A stretch of DNA of 64,000 nt from an uncultured Oscillospiraceae bacterium (GTDB lineage Bacteria; Bacillota; Clostridia; Oscillospirales; Oscillospiraceae), in contig CAKUEH010000005.1 of the NCBI GenBank assembly GCA_934646185.1, positions 78,280 to 142,279 on the forward strand. Direction: 5' to 3'. Made by a program: the position numbers and the translations under genes. Shown here piece after piece: positions 8,522-18,194 of this stretch (positions within the stretch are counted from its first letter, which is position 1; each line of letters begins with the position of its first letter). Under the pieces are notes generated by a model. That model was given only the letters and a program-made list of their open reading frames with translations, was not told the origin of the DNA and did no database searches.

Positions 8522-10534
8522 CTACCACGCGCTGCTGTTGGAGATTTGATAGTGCGCTTGTGGTGTCGCCAGCAGAGTCGCAGTTTCAAAAGGCAGGAGT
8601 TCCGGCAATGTAAACATGCCCATGCCGTTTTCTGCCCGTGCAGTTAAAATGGTCTCCCGGCCGTTGTGCAGGCAGCGCGCAGTGGCTGCGCCGAGAATGC
8701 CGTATTCGGCCGGCTGCATCACGTCCAGCGACATATTTAAAACCGTAGCCATCGTTCGGACGCCATCTGTCCGCACAAACTGCGCGGCCAAGGTCGTCGC
8801 GGTCATGACAGTGAGCTGCTGCTTTGCCATCCATGCCGCAACATTCCGCATCTGCCGCAGGCGGGCGTAGGAATCGATTTTGTGGAACGCTGCATACCCG
8901 AGCACGCAGACCCGGCCGCCAAGCTCATTTTCATACAGACTTGCGCCGATGCCAAGCGGCTCGCCCTTCAGTGTCCGCAGATAGCTGATCGGCTGTACCG
9001 CATCATTCAGCGCATGAAGAAGTCTGCCGCCCTTGCCGTAGAACGCCGGGCGCACATCCCGGCAGTGGCCGACGACGCCCTTGTTGACCGGGTGATCCGC
9101 AAAGCATTCTTCGATCCCGTCCGTGACTTCCTCGCCGACGCTGACGCCGATGTAACGGCCCAGACCCCTGCGTGTAAAAGCCATTGCCGCATCGGCATCC
9201 ATCAGCACGGATTTTTTCAGGAATCCCAGCAGCTCTTCGTCGGTGAAGCCGTCCGGAAGATCACCGGCGAACACAGCGCCATAGCAGTTCTGCTTGTCCA
9301 TTGTCAGCGGCAGACCGATATGGCTGAGCGTATAGGTCTGCATGACATTGTGGTTCTGCGCTTCATCATAGGTCGTGAAGAAGCTCTGCCCGTTGTGCAG
9401 GGGGCGGCGCTGGTCGTATTTTGCAGAGATTGCCGGATAGAAGCCGGCGCCGTGCATGCCGCGCGCAAACGGCTCCATCTCGTCCCAGTTCGCGCGCTGA
9501 CGCAGAATAGCATCGTACATACCGTCCAGCTCCCGCACACTGACAACCTCGTCCATGGAAAACGTGTTGAGCACCAGACCGTTCATGCCCTGTGCGATGG
9601 CCAGCGTCAGCTCGTCCAGATTGATACGGACGGATTTTTGCAGCGGGGAATAATTGGGGAAGTCCTCCAGCTCATACTGAACGTCTGTGATGCAGGCCGG
9701 ATATTCAGAGGCCTGTCTGGCGCAGGAGAGCGCTTTTGTGACGACACCGGTCGGGACTTTATCATCATAGTATCCCTCTCCCGGCCGTCCCATGCAGGCG
9801 TGAAGCGCCTGGAACCAGGCGGAATAGTCCATTCCGTTATACGTGCTCCAGCCCTGATGCTGCGTCATAAACCCAAGCCGGATCTTCGGGTCGACTGCGT
9901 GGACAGCCTGCTCGATCAGGGAGAACAGATCGCACATCCGGCTGCTGACATCCTGTACCCAGGCCGCGCGCAGCGCAATGTTTTCCGGCTGCTCCATGGC
10001 GTCGACGAGGGACTGGCGCGTATAATCCGTCCCCATCTTCCGGTTGAAACGCTCCATGCACTTCGTGCAGAAGCAGCCGAATTTCACGCCGTTCCAGAAG
10101 AATTTCACATCGTCGTCTACCCAAAGAAAGTCTGCCCCGGTCTTTGCATACATCGCGTACTTTTCACGCAGAAACTGCTTCCGGTCCTCATGCTCCGGGC
10201 AGAAGCAGGACAGAGATTTGTCGCCCCGGTAACCGACGATCGGCGCAAACGGCTGCCCATAGACCGTATAGCCCTCGTCGATATGCCCCAATGTGCAGTG
10301 GACGTTGATGCCGACGCTCTGAAAGCCCCGCGTATGCAGATCGGCGATCCGCTTTTTTAAGATCGCGGCGTTTTCCCGGAGCTCGCTCATCGGGATCGCT
10401 CCGTGGTGGCAGAATCCGTCAAAAATCGTCAGCTCGTCGAAGCAGGCGCGGTGCCGGTCCAGAAAGGCGGTCAGCTCGGCATACGCCGCGTCTGTTTCGA
10501 TCTGCCGCAGGTGAATGCGCTGGGCAAGTTTCAT
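8522..10534 (-). CDS. Putative TIM-barrel glycoside hydrolase, unclassified
   Basis: A 670-residue soluble protein without signal peptide. The first about 400 residues read like a glycosidase TIM barrel: alternating strands and helices, an acidic DFLWVDDDV segment near 140, a CFCTKC motif just after it, and RLGFMTQHQGW near 220. The remainder resembles the Rossmann-like and beta domains that follow the barrel in GH42/GHL10-like enzymes. The family is not certain. The start has GAGGAGG eight to ten bases upstream. It is the last gene of a minus-strand operon with two permeases and a binding protein, so it probably hydrolyses the sugar they import. Confidence 0.62.
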   Translation of the reverse strand: MKLAQRIHLRQIETDAAYAELTAFLDRHRACFDELTIFDGFCHHGAIPMSELRENAAILKKRIADLHTRGFQSVGINVHCTLGHIDEGYTVYGQPFAPIVGYRGDKSLSCFCPEHEDRKQFLREKYAMYAKTGADFLWVDDDVKFFWNGVKFGCFCTKCMERFNRKMGTDYTRQSLVDAMEQPENIALRAAWVQDVSSRMCDLFSLIEQAVHAVDPKIRLGFMTQHQGWSTYNGMDYSAWFQALHACMGRPGEGYYDDKVPTGVVTKALSCARQASEYPACITDVQYELEDFPNYSPLQKSVRINLDELTLAIAQGMNGLVLNTFSMDEVVSVRELDGMYDAILRQRANWDEMEPFARGMHGAGFYPAISAKYDQRRPLHNGQSFFTTYDEAQNHNVMQTYTLSHIGLPLTMDKQNCYGAVFAGDLPDGFTDEELLGFLKKSVLMDADAAMAFTRRGLGRYIGVSVGEEVTDGIEECFADHPVNKGVVGHCRDVRPAFYGKGGRLLHALNDAVQPISYLRTLKGEPLGIGASLYENELGGRVCVLGYAAFHKIDSYARLRQMRNVAAWMAKQQLTVMTATTLAAQFVRTDGVRTMATVLNMSLDVMQPAEYGILGAATARCLHNGRETILTARAENGMGMFTLPELLPFETATLLATPQAHYQISNSSAW

Positions 10535-10569
10535 AAGATTGTGTCCTCCTCAATGTGTAAATCAGAAAG

Positions 10570-11406
10570 TCATCCTTTTGCCGCACCGGCCGTCAGACCG
10601 GCGATAAACTGTTTCTGCATAAGCAGGAACAGGATGATAACAGGCAGCATAGCAAACAGCAGATATCCGAACACCAGCGACCAATCCGTCGAATGCGGGC
10701 CGATCGCAGTGTATATGCCAACCGTAATTGTTTTCACCTGGCCGAGCAGCAGGGGCGTCATAAAATCATTCCAGACGCTCAGGCCATTGAAGATCACGAC
10801 CGTCGCCGTGCAGGGCTTCAGCAGGGGAAACAGGATCGTCCAGAATGTGAACAGCTTCCCCGCACCGTCCAGCGCCGCCGCCTCTTCCAGCTCCAGCGGA
10901 ACGGACTTGATAAAATTTGTGTACATGAACGTTGCGAAGGAGATACCGCCGGATACAAATACAAAGATCAGGACCGGCAGACTGAAGCTCAGGCCGAGAA
11001 GCCGGATCAGGATCGACAGCGGGATATAAACGATCACGTATGGGACCATGAGCCCGGCCAGAAAGTAGACGCTTAAAAACCGCGAAGCCCTTGTCTTGTT
11101 TCGGGCGATATAGTAAGAGGCAAGCGAGCTGACCACAATGTTGATCGGGACGGCAAACAGCATCAGGATCGCGGAATTTCGGTACATTGCAAAAATATTG
11201 TTGCTCTTGTTGCTGAGGATCCGCTTGATGCCGTCAAATACCGGCGGGATCGGCAGGCTCATGGGAGCCTGCATGACGGCGCTGCTCTCTTTAAACACGT
11301 TTGTTATCGTCAAATAGAGCGGAACAAGGAAGAAAATTGCGACCACGCACAGAAAAACAGTCTGGACCGCACCCAAAACGCGCTTTTTCGTTTTAACGGA
11401 CTGCAT
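10570..11406 (-). CDS. Carbohydrate ABC transporter permease (MalG type)
   Basis: A 278-residue permease with six hydrophobic segments and an EAA loop, EEAAALDGAGKLFTFW. The N-terminus is short and basic before the first span, as in MalG-like subunits. Its ATG overlaps the stop of the upstream MalF-type permease by one base (TAATG), indicating translational coupling. It works with that permease and the binding protein at 12360-13694. No cognate ATPase is present. Confidence 0.9.
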   Translation of the reverse strand: MQSVKTKKRVLGAVQTVFLCVVAIFFLVPLYLTITNVFKESSAVMQAPMSLPIPPVFDGIKRILSNKSNNIFAMYRNSAILMLFAVPINIVVSSLASYYIARNKTRASRFLSVYFLAGLMVPYVIVYIPLSILIRLLGLSFSLPVLIFVFVSGGISFATFMYTNFIKSVPLELEEAAALDGAGKLFTFWTILFPLLKPCTATVVIFNGLSVWNDFMTPLLLGQVKTITVGIYTAIGPHSTDWSLVFGYLLFAMLPVIILFLLMQKQFIAGLTAGAAKG

Positions 11407-12269
11407 TAAGATACCTCCCGTTTGTTGAATGCTTTGATGAGAAGAATGGAGATCAGCGCGATCACCGTAAACAGAACGACAGAAATTGCGGAGGAGTATC
11501 CCATCATATTTCCGCTGAAGCCATAGCGGACAATGTTGTACACGATTGTTTCTGTCATTTTTCCGGGGCCGCCGTCCGTCATGATCTTTACGACGTCATA
11601 TGCGCGCAGACCGTTGATGATACTCATCAGGACGCTGACCATCGTGCCGGATGTGATCAGAGGCAGCGTGATATAGCGGAATTTATTCCATGCAGAAGCG
11701 CCGTCTACGATGGCCGCTTCATACAGCTCCTGCGGTACGGATTGCAGCGCAGAAATATAGATCATCATGTAGTAGCCGAGAGAGCTCCAGATGCCGACGA
11801 TGATGATGCATACCAGCGCGCTCGTGTGCGTGGACATGAAGGCCGCGACCAGATGATCCAGACCGACTGCGGCAAGAATGGTATTCAGAACGCCGTTATA
11901 CGAAAAGATCGCCTTCCAGACAAACGCGATCGCGACGCCGCTGAGCACATTCGGAAGAAAGTAAATTGTACGGAATACAGCGGTCTTTTTCCCGGTCTTG
12001 TTTAAAAGAACGGCCAGAAACAGCCCAAGCACGTTGCAGACCAGCGTCTGCGCCAACGTAATGACCAGTGTGTTGAATACGGCGTTTCGGATGGACTTGT
12101 CTTTGAAGACCATCATATAGTTTTTCAGCCCAATATACTTCATTTCCCCTATGCCGTTCCAGTTTACAAAGCTCAGGCCAAAGGCAATGATGATCGGGAC
12201 GACCAGCAGCAGGGTATAGATAAAAAATGCGGGAGCGGCAAACCCTGCTTTTACTTTCATTTGTTTCAT
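11406..12269 (-). CDS. Carbohydrate ABC transporter permease (MalF type)
   Basis: A 287-residue permease with six predicted spans and the EAA loop EAAIVDGASAWNKF. ATG 12269 is preferred because AGGAGAC lies just upstream; the open frame continues to 12314 without a site. It sits between the binding-protein gene and the MalG-type subunit. A 12-bp hairpin (12291-12319) in the gap before it may lower permease expression relative to the binding protein. Confidence 0.9.
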   Translation of the reverse strand: MKQMKVKAGFAAPAFFIYTLLLVVPIIIAFGLSFVNWNGIGEMKYIGLKNYMMVFKDKSIRNAVFNTLVITLAQTLVCNVLGLFLAVLLNKTGKKTAVFRTIYFLPNVLSGVAIAFVWKAIFSYNGVLNTILAAVGLDHLVAAFMSTHTSALVCIIIVGIWSSLGYYMMIYISALQSVPQELYEAAIVDGASAWNKFRYITLPLITSGTMVSVLMSIINGLRAYDVVKIMTDGGPGKMTETIVYNIVRYGFSGNMMGYSSAISVVLFTVIALISILLIKAFNKREVS

Positions 12270-12290
12270 GTGCGTCTCCTCTTTTAAAGA

Positions 12291-12319
12291 CAGCGTTGCC
12301 TGTTGTACAGGCAACGCTG
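12291..12319 (-). promoter_or_regulatory. Intercistronic hairpin between binding protein and permease
   Basis: CAGCGTTGCCTG at 12291-12302 is a perfect inverted repeat with 12308-12319 around a five-base loop. Read on the minus strand it is followed by TCTTTAAAAG, a weak T-run. It lies between the binding-protein stop and the permease ribosome site, as expected for an attenuator or mRNA-stabilising stem. Confidence 0.6.
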
Positions 12320-12359
12320 CGCAAGGTAAGATGACAAACGGATGTTTATGCAGCGGGAA

Positions 12360-13694
12360 TCAGTTGTTGCTCATGTTGATCATATCCTGCAGATCCTGCA
12401 CGGTCTGCATGGCCTCCGTCACGTCGGTGCCGGTGAAAATGAGCTGCATGGCCTTGCAGGTCTCGTTTACGATCTGCGCGTCGATGATCTCATCGCCGGA
12501 CAGGGACTGAATTTCCGGATAGAGCGTCATGCCGTCGAGATTCTGCACCATCTTCGTCGCGACCGGGCCGAGCTCGTACGTAACGGCGTTCTTTGTAACA
12601 GAATTCAGACCGTCCGCCTTCAGAACGGCGCCATAGGAATCCGGCGTGGAGAAGAACCAGTCGATGAACGTCCAGGCAGCCTCCGGCTGTTCGCTGGTTG
12701 CAGAAACGCCCCAGTAAGAGATCGGGCAGCAGTAGCCTTCCAGACCACCGGGGATCGGCAGAACGAACACGCCGAAGCGGTCGTCGCCGGCGGCGTCAAA
12801 GCCTGCCGCGGCCCAAGAACCGTCGATCATCATCGACGCACCGCCGTTCTGGAATTCCGCCGCGGCCTGCGCATAGCTCCAGGACATGCAGCCGGGGTGA
12901 TAATATCCGGCGTCGATCAGCGCTTTCCACGTGTTCATGGAATCCAGCACAACGGGGTCAAGCCATGTTTTTTCGCCGCTGTTGATCTTGGCGACGAAAT
13001 CGGGATCCGAAGCGACGATCTGCTGGTTGGTGACGGAGATCCACCACGGCTGGCCGGTCGCCCAGACATCGCCGGTGCCGCCGCAGAGCAGCGGAGTCTT
13101 GCCCGCGGCCTTCAGTGCTGCGCAGTTTTCGACAAACTCTTCATAGGTTTCCGGCTCGCTGAGCCCCAGCTCGTTATAGTCGGCGATGTTATAATAAACC
13201 TGCATGCGAAGCTGCTTGGAATAGGGAACCGTGATGTGCTTGCCGCCGTACGTGCAGAGCGCGCCCTCTTCAAAGAGATCCAGCGTATCGGCGGGGACTT
13301 CGGCAAACATTTCAGGTGCGGACGAGGCAATGTAGTTTGCTTCCATTACAATATCGGGGAAGCTGCCGCTGGCGGCAAGCGTTTTCCAGAACATGGCGCG
13401 GTCGTCGCCGGTCGCCACGATTTTCTCGACCTTGATGCCGGGGTTATCTGCTTCGAATGCTGCGATCACAGAGTCCCAGAGCTCGGCGGTCAGGTTGTCC
13501 GTTTCGTAAAGACCCCAGGTGATCGTGACCGGTGCTTCTTCTGTGGGCTGCTGTGCAGATCCCTCTGCGGTCGACGCAGATTCGGCTGCTGCCGGCTCGG
13601 TTTTTGTTTCTTCGGCGGGAGTCTGCTTTGTGCTGCAGGCAGTCATACCGATGATCAGCAGAGCTGCAAGAAGCAGTGCGATGAGTTTTTTCAT
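12360..13694 (-). CDS. Extracellular sugar-binding lipoprotein (MalE/UgpB-like)
   Basis: A 444-residue lipoprotein with a lipobox ending in MTAC, lipid Cys20, and an Ala/Glu/Thr-rich linker to about residue 55. The rest has the family-1 solute-binding pattern, including ITWGLYETDNL near the start and a WTFIDWFF segment near 330. ATG 13694 is preceded by AAGGAGGAAC; an upstream in-frame ATG at 13715 lies before that site. It is the first gene of the minus-strand operon and diverges from a sensor kinase gene. Confidence 0.92.
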   Translation of the reverse strand: MKKLIALLLAALLIIGMTACSTKQTPAEETKTEPAAAESASTAEGSAQQPTEEAPVTITWGLYETDNLTAELWDSVIAAFEADNPGIKVEKIVATGDDRAMFWKTLAASGSFPDIVMEANYIASSAPEMFAEVPADTLDLFEEGALCTYGGKHITVPYSKQLRMQVYYNIADYNELGLSEPETYEEFVENCAALKAAGKTPLLCGGTGDVWATGQPWWISVTNQQIVASDPDFVAKINSGEKTWLDPVVLDSMNTWKALIDAGYYHPGCMSWSYAQAAAEFQNGGASMMIDGSWAAAGFDAAGDDRFGVFVLPIPGGLEGYCCPISYWGVSATSEQPEAAWTFIDWFFSTPDSYGAVLKADGLNSVTKNAVTYELGPVATKMVQNLDGMTLYPEIQSLSGDEIIDAQIVNETCKAMQLIFTGTDVTEAMQTVQDLQDMINMSNN

Positions 13695-13744
13695 TCGTAG
13701 TTCCTCCTTTTTCATTTGGCGCGCCGCAGCGCCCCTGTGTCTTT

Positions 13745-13787
13745 ATTGTAGACTGCAAAAGCAGCGGTTGACAATTTTGAGAATTGT
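13745..13787 (-). promoter_or_regulatory. Promoter and possible operator of the binding-protein operon
   Basis: On the minus strand TTGTCA (13769-13774) and TACAAT (13745-13750) are 18 bases apart. An inverted repeat ACAATT/AATTGT at 13771-13787 overlaps the -35 box and could be a regulator site. On the plus strand a TATAAT near 13840 may serve the divergent kinase gene, though no good -35 box accompanies it. Confidence 0.5.
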
Positions 13788-13896
13788 AGATTTTGTTCAA
13801 AATCAATATCTTTGCTTCCATAAAAACAATTTCTGTGTATAATAGTGACAAGGTTTTAACCTGCCGCGCCATGCCGGCCGATGAAAAGGAGCATCC

Positions 13897-15720
13897 ATGA
13901 ACAAACGCAAAGCACCGGGACCATTCGGCTTCCGATTGGGATTATTCGCACGCACAAATCTATACATCACAGTGGTCGTCGTAGCCGTTCTGGTTCTGGT
14001 CTGCATCCTCCTGACCAACAGTCTGGTCTATCCCGGCATTCAAAAGGATAAGGTTTTGAATGAAGAGGCGGTGAATCAGCTCGCGACGCTTTTTGCCAAT
14101 AAATACGCCTCTGTCTTCAATCAGTCCAAGCTCCTGCACACGCAGGAGCATGTCGCGGAGCGGATCGTAAGTTTTCAGCGCAGCGGCGAGGAATTTTTCT
14201 CCTTGGAGGACATCCGCTTTTTCAACAGCTATCTGACGGCTGTACGCTATGCGGACGAAGACATTCTGGACGCGGTCATCATTCCGATGAAAAGCTCCAA
14301 TATCTTCTTTACCTCCGCCCGCGCGGCGCGGCGCATGCGGATCTCGTTTGCGGATGATACGCTCCCCGTGATACAGGAGCTGATCCATACCGACCAGCGC
14401 ATCCGCGTTACATACTCCTCCGCGCAGGACTATCTTGTCCCGGGAGACACGGAGCTCGTTACGTTTGCGATCAAGATCTTTAATCCGGACGGCATATTTC
14501 AGGAGGATCTTGTCGGCGTCATGCTGATCAACTATCCGCTGTCGGTCTTTTCCGATGCCTACAGAAAGCTGGGCACGCTGTCCGGCGGCGATGTGTATGC
14601 GCTCAACCGGGAAAACACGATCTTCTTTTCCGCTTCGCACGAGCTCCTCGGAAGCAGCTTCGATCCCGCATTGCAGGAAAACGCCGAGGTCACGACCCGC
14701 GCGATCAGCACCTCCGGGATCCAGCTTGTCAGCATTATGCCGCTCGACGCGCTCCATTCGGCGACGATGAACATGATCCGGCTTCTGATCCGGATCCTGC
14801 TGCCGGCGATGCTGCTGATCGTGACGATCATTCTTCTTTGCAATTACCGTTACCGCCGCCGGCTTGACGATCTTTCTGCGGCGATGCAGAGCTATACCTC
14901 CACATTTGCCCAAACGCCGATCTCCATTCGCCACCACGACGAGCTGGCCATGCTCGCCACGCAGTTCAATGAAATGTGTCAGCGGCTCGATCAGCAGATC
15001 AAAATGCAGTATCAGGCGGAGGTCGCACGGAAAACGGCGGAGCTTAACGCGCTGCAGGCGCAGATCAATCCGCATTTTCTCTATAATACAATAGAGAGCA
15101 TCCGAATGCGAGCGGTCGAGGAGGGAAATCTGGACGTTTCCGAGATGCTGATGCAGCTCGGCCAGATGTTCCACTGGATGATCCAGCTGGACAAGCGGAT
15201 CGTCTATCTGGAGGATGAGCTCGATTACAACGAGGCGTATCTGGATCTGCAGAAGCTCCGCTATGAAAACAGCTTTGACAGCGAATTTCAAATTCCGGAC
15301 GACACGTTATATCTCGGCGTCCCCAAGTTTACGCTTCAGCCGATCATTGAGAACGCGCTTCTGCACGGACTGAAGGAAAATGGACTGCAGGGCACGATCA
15401 CACTGACAGCGTCTGTTCAGCAGCAGACGCTCACGCTTCAGGTCGCCGATAACGGCAGCGGCATGGACGCCGAGACGCTCAGCCGCTTACAGCAGCATAT
15501 TGCGGGGACGCGGGAATATCCCGATTTCGGCATTGGGATCCGGAATGTCCATACCCGGATCCGGATGCTGTTCGGAGACGGCTACGGCGTTGCGGTACAG
15601 AGCCGGCTGCACGCCGGGACCGTTGTGACCGTTACGCTGCCCGCCTGCGAAAAAAAGGTCATGGAGCGTATGGCCGAACAGGATATACAGCCCATATCAG
15701 GAGGAAGCAGAGAGGAGTGA
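13897..15720 (+). CDS. YesM-type sensor histidine kinase
   Basis: A 607-residue kinase. Its N-terminal span (about 18-42), an extracytoplasmic domain to about 285, a second span and a HAMP-like linker are followed by the His_kinase motif AQINPHFLYN with His393 and a GHKL ATPase domain (IIENALLHGL, VADNGSGM, FGIGIRNVHTRI). ATG 13897 follows AAAAGGAG. Its partner regulator starts four bases after its stop. It diverges from the binding-protein operon, which is its likely target. Confidence 0.93.
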   Translation: MNKRKAPGPFGFRLGLFARTNLYITVVVVAVLVLVCILLTNSLVYPGIQKDKVLNEEAVNQLATLFANKYASVFNQSKLLHTQEHVAERIVSFQRSGEEFFSLEDIRFFNSYLTAVRYADEDILDAVIIPMKSSNIFFTSARAARRMRISFADDTLPVIQELIHTDQRIRVTYSSAQDYLVPGDTELVTFAIKIFNPDGIFQEDLVGVMLINYPLSVFSDAYRKLGTLSGGDVYALNRENTIFFSASHELLGSSFDPALQENAEVTTRAISTSGIQLVSIMPLDALHSATMNMIRLLIRILLPAMLLIVTIILLCNYRYRRRLDDLSAAMQSYTSTFAQTPISIRHHDELAMLATQFNEMCQRLDQQIKMQYQAEVARKTAELNALQAQINPHFLYNTIESIRMRAVEEGNLDVSEMLMQLGQMFHWMIQLDKRIVYLEDELDYNEAYLDLQKLRYENSFDSEFQIPDDTLYLGVPKFTLQPIIENALLHGLKENGLQGTITLTASVQQQTLTLQVADNGSGMDAETLSRLQQHIAGTREYPDFGIGIRNVHTRIRMLFGDGYGVAVQSRLHAGTVVTVTLPACEKKVMERMAEQDIQPISGGSREE

Positions 15721-15724
15721 GCCT

Positions 15725-17293
15725 ATGTACCGGATGATCCTTGTCGACGACGAGCCGCAGATCCGCAGAGGACTGGAAGGCCTGATCCCCTGGGAGGATT
15801 ACGGGATCGAGCTCGTCGGGGAAGCGGACAATGGCGTCAGCGCGAAGATCCTGATCGAGCGTGTCCGCCCGGATATCGCGATCGTCGACATCCGAATGCC
15901 GCAGATGGACGGCCTGCAGCTTCTCGCACAGGCAAAGGCGCTTCCGGCCTGCCCGAAATTCATTATGCTCAGCGGCTTTGATCAATTTGACTATGTCCGC
16001 ACAGCCATGCGGCTCGGCGCGAAAAACTATTTGCTGAAGCCGGTCGACCCGGAGGAATTGAAGGCTGCCGTGATCGATGTGGCCTCCGCGCTGGATGAAG
16101 AGGCGCAGAAAAAGCAGCAGTTTGAGCAGAGCCTGCAGGCGCTGATGAACCATACGCTCAACCGCATGCTGTGCAACCAGATCGAGGTGCGCGAGCTGCG
16201 CGAAAAGTGCCGCCTGCTTGGCATAACGCTTCGCTGCAACCATATGCTCGTTGGGATCATCAGACCGTTTTTTGACAACCGGGACGTCTCGCTGCGCTGG
16301 ATCATATTCCGCTGCATGGATATCTGCCGGGAGCGGATGAACCGGTATCTGACGGTGTATCCCGCGGCGGATGCCGCGGACAATATCGTCCTCATCATCA
16401 AAAATCCGGAGCAGGCGTTCCACCGGGAGCAAATGCTCCGCTTTCTCCAGGAATGCGCCGATACGATCCGGCACGAGATCGGCATCTCCAGCGCAGCTGT
16501 CCTTGGCACAGACGCCGCGTCCTTCAAGGAGCTGCCCGCGTCGTATCAGAACGCGCTTCGGATGCTGGATATCAAGTGCATCTGGGGCGACGCGCAGATC
16601 GAGCCGGACACCGTCGTCTCCATGCAGCAGACGGTCGGACTGACGTTCGACCCTGAGCTGATGACCAATATGCTGCTGCAGAATGAACAGGAAACGCTGA
16701 AGCAAATGATCCGGCGCTTTTTCCGCAAAACGCTGAAGGAAAACCATGTGACCAGTCTCGTCATGGTCAAATACCACCTGATCGAGCTCGTGACCTGCGC
16801 GCTTCAGGCCGCGCACAAATGCTGTGTCCCGGCGGCTGAGCTGGAGCAGCTTCGCGCTTCCGGCTATGCCGCGATCCAGGCCTGCACATCGATCCATGCG
16901 CTTGAGCATGAAATGCAGGAAATGATGCAGAGGCTCTGCGACCGGGTGCAGTATGTGGACACAAGCGGCTATTCTCCAAAGGTACAGGCTGTGGTGCAAT
17001 ATGTACACCAGCATTATCATGACAACGATCTTTCCTTAAAAACACTTGCTGACAAATTGGCGGTCAATTCCGCCTACCTCGGACGGACCTTCAGCCTTGA
17101 GACCGGCGTGTTTTTCTCCGACTATCTCAATGAGATCCGTATCCGTCATGCGAAGGAGCTGCTGAATACGACCTCCCTGAAGCTGGCGGAGGTCGCGGAG
17201 CGGGTCGGCTTTGTGAACGTATCCTACTTTTCTACGATCTATAAAAAAATAACAGGAGAGCGTCCGGGGCAGGCCCGTGCGCGCAATCCGTAA
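15725..17293 (+). CDS. YesN-type response regulator, AraC-family output
   Basis: A 522-residue regulator: receiver domain with Asp8-Asp9, acceptor Asp55 (VDIRMPQMDG) and Lys at NYLLKPVD; a long central region of about 270 residues; and a C-terminal AraC double helix-turn-helix (LSLKTLADKLAVNSAYL, LKLAEVAERVGFVNVSYF). It is translated with the upstream kinase and overlaps no other gene. It likely activates both the divergent importer and the downstream hydrolase/oxidoreductase genes. Confidence 0.92.
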   Translation: MYRMILVDDEPQIRRGLEGLIPWEDYGIELVGEADNGVSAKILIERVRPDIAIVDIRMPQMDGLQLLAQAKALPACPKFIMLSGFDQFDYVRTAMRLGAKNYLLKPVDPEELKAAVIDVASALDEEAQKKQQFEQSLQALMNHTLNRMLCNQIEVRELREKCRLLGITLRCNHMLVGIIRPFFDNRDVSLRWIIFRCMDICRERMNRYLTVYPAADAADNIVLIIKNPEQAFHREQMLRFLQECADTIRHEIGISSAAVLGTDAASFKELPASYQNALRMLDIKCIWGDAQIEPDTVVSMQQTVGLTFDPELMTNMLLQNEQETLKQMIRRFFRKTLKENHVTSLVMVKYHLIELVTCALQAAHKCCVPAAELEQLRASGYAAIQACTSIHALEHEMQEMMQRLCDRVQYVDTSGYSPKVQAVVQYVHQHYHDNDLSLKTLADKLAVNSAYLGRTFSLETGVFFSDYLNEIRIRHAKELLNTTSLKLAEVAERVGFVNVSYFSTIYKKITGERPGQARARNP

Positions 17294-17310
17294 CAGGGAG
17301 GGCGAGCAAG

Positions 17311-18096
17311 ATGCAGTTTTATCTGGATATTCCGGTCACATTTCCGGGAGGGATCAAAAAGACCTTTGACCTGCTCGTTCCGGACGGACAGGGCGCAAAG
17401 CCGCCGCTGCTGATCTGGATCCACGGCGGCGGCTGGTGCGGCGGCGAAAAACGCATCTATAACGACTTTGAGCGCTTTTGCTGGCGCGGCTATGCAGTGC
17501 TGTCCGTTGATTACCGTTTTTCACAGGACGCAATGTTTCCTGCCCAGCTCATTGACTGCAAGACCGCTGTCCGCTGGGGCAGGGCCCACGCCGCGCAATA
17601 CGGGTATTGCGCAGACAGGATCCTTGTGGGCGGAAGCAGCGCCGGCGGGCATCTGGCGGCAATGCTCGGCGTGACAAACGGGCAGACCCGATATGACGAG
17701 GGGCCGTATCTCGCATACAGCTCCGCGGTACAGGCCGTCGTCGATGAATTTGGCCCAGCCGATCTGGATCCGGATCAACTCCCCGCGCTCAGACACGATC
17801 TGTCTGCCCTGCTTGGAGGCGATGAGGAGAGAGCCCGCCAGGCGTCCCCTGCGCGGCTGGTTTCCGGAAAAGAACCGCCCTTCCTGATCCTGCACGGTTC
17901 GGACGATCCCTGTGTTCCCGCTGCGCAGAGCCGGGCCTTTGCGCAGGTCCTCCATAAGGCCGGGTGTGATGTGCAGTATTATGAGGTGCCCGGCGGAGAG
18001 CACGGATTTGACACGACGGAAAGCTATGAATTGCTGACGAAATTCATTCTGAAGCAGCTGCCGATCGACAGCTGCGGATCATGCGGCGAAGTATAA
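17311..18096 (+). CDS. Alpha/beta-hydrolase, esterase/acetylxylan-esterase-like
   Basis: A 261-residue alpha/beta hydrolase. The oxyanion-hole motif HGGGW is near residue 34, the nucleophile elbow GGSSAGGH near 110, the acid Asp in HGSDDPCVP near 197 and the His in GGEHGF near 229. It has no signal peptide, so it probably de-esterifies imported, acetylated sugars in the cytoplasm. AGGGAGGGCG precedes the start, 17 bases after the regulator gene. A terminator follows, so it is probably co-transcribed with the two-component genes. Confidence 0.85.
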   Translation: MQFYLDIPVTFPGGIKKTFDLLVPDGQGAKPPLLIWIHGGGWCGGEKRIYNDFERFCWRGYAVLSVDYRFSQDAMFPAQLIDCKTAVRWGRAHAAQYGYCADRILVGGSSAGGHLAAMLGVTNGQTRYDEGPYLAYSSAVQAVVDEFGPADLDPDQLPALRHDLSALLGGDEERARQASPARLVSGKEPPFLILHGSDDPCVPAAQSRAFAQVLHKAGCDVQYYEVPGGEHGFDTTESYELLTKFILKQLPIDSCGSCGEV

Positions 18097-18105
18097 ATTG
18101 TGCAT

Positions 18106-18142
18106 AGTACCTGCAATTTTTGAAATTGCAGGTACTTTTTTG
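18106..18142 (+). terminator. Rho-independent terminator after the esterase gene
   Basis: AGTACCTGCAATTT at 18106-18119 pairs with AAATTGCAGGTACT at 18123-18136, followed by TTTTTT. The stem is long and perfect. Confidence 0.9.
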
Positions 18143-18194
18143 CGCATTTAGAATAAAGAAAGGGGAAACTCATGCGCAGACAGGAGGAACTGTG

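Noticed and set aside
8882..10360. Long plus-strand open frame of 492 codons
   Set aside because: It is exactly antisense to the glycosidase gene, has no ribosome site and its composition is that of a shadow frame.
12342..13700. Plus-strand open frame of 452 codons
   Set aside because: Antisense to the binding lipoprotein, whose signal peptide and lipobox are unambiguous.
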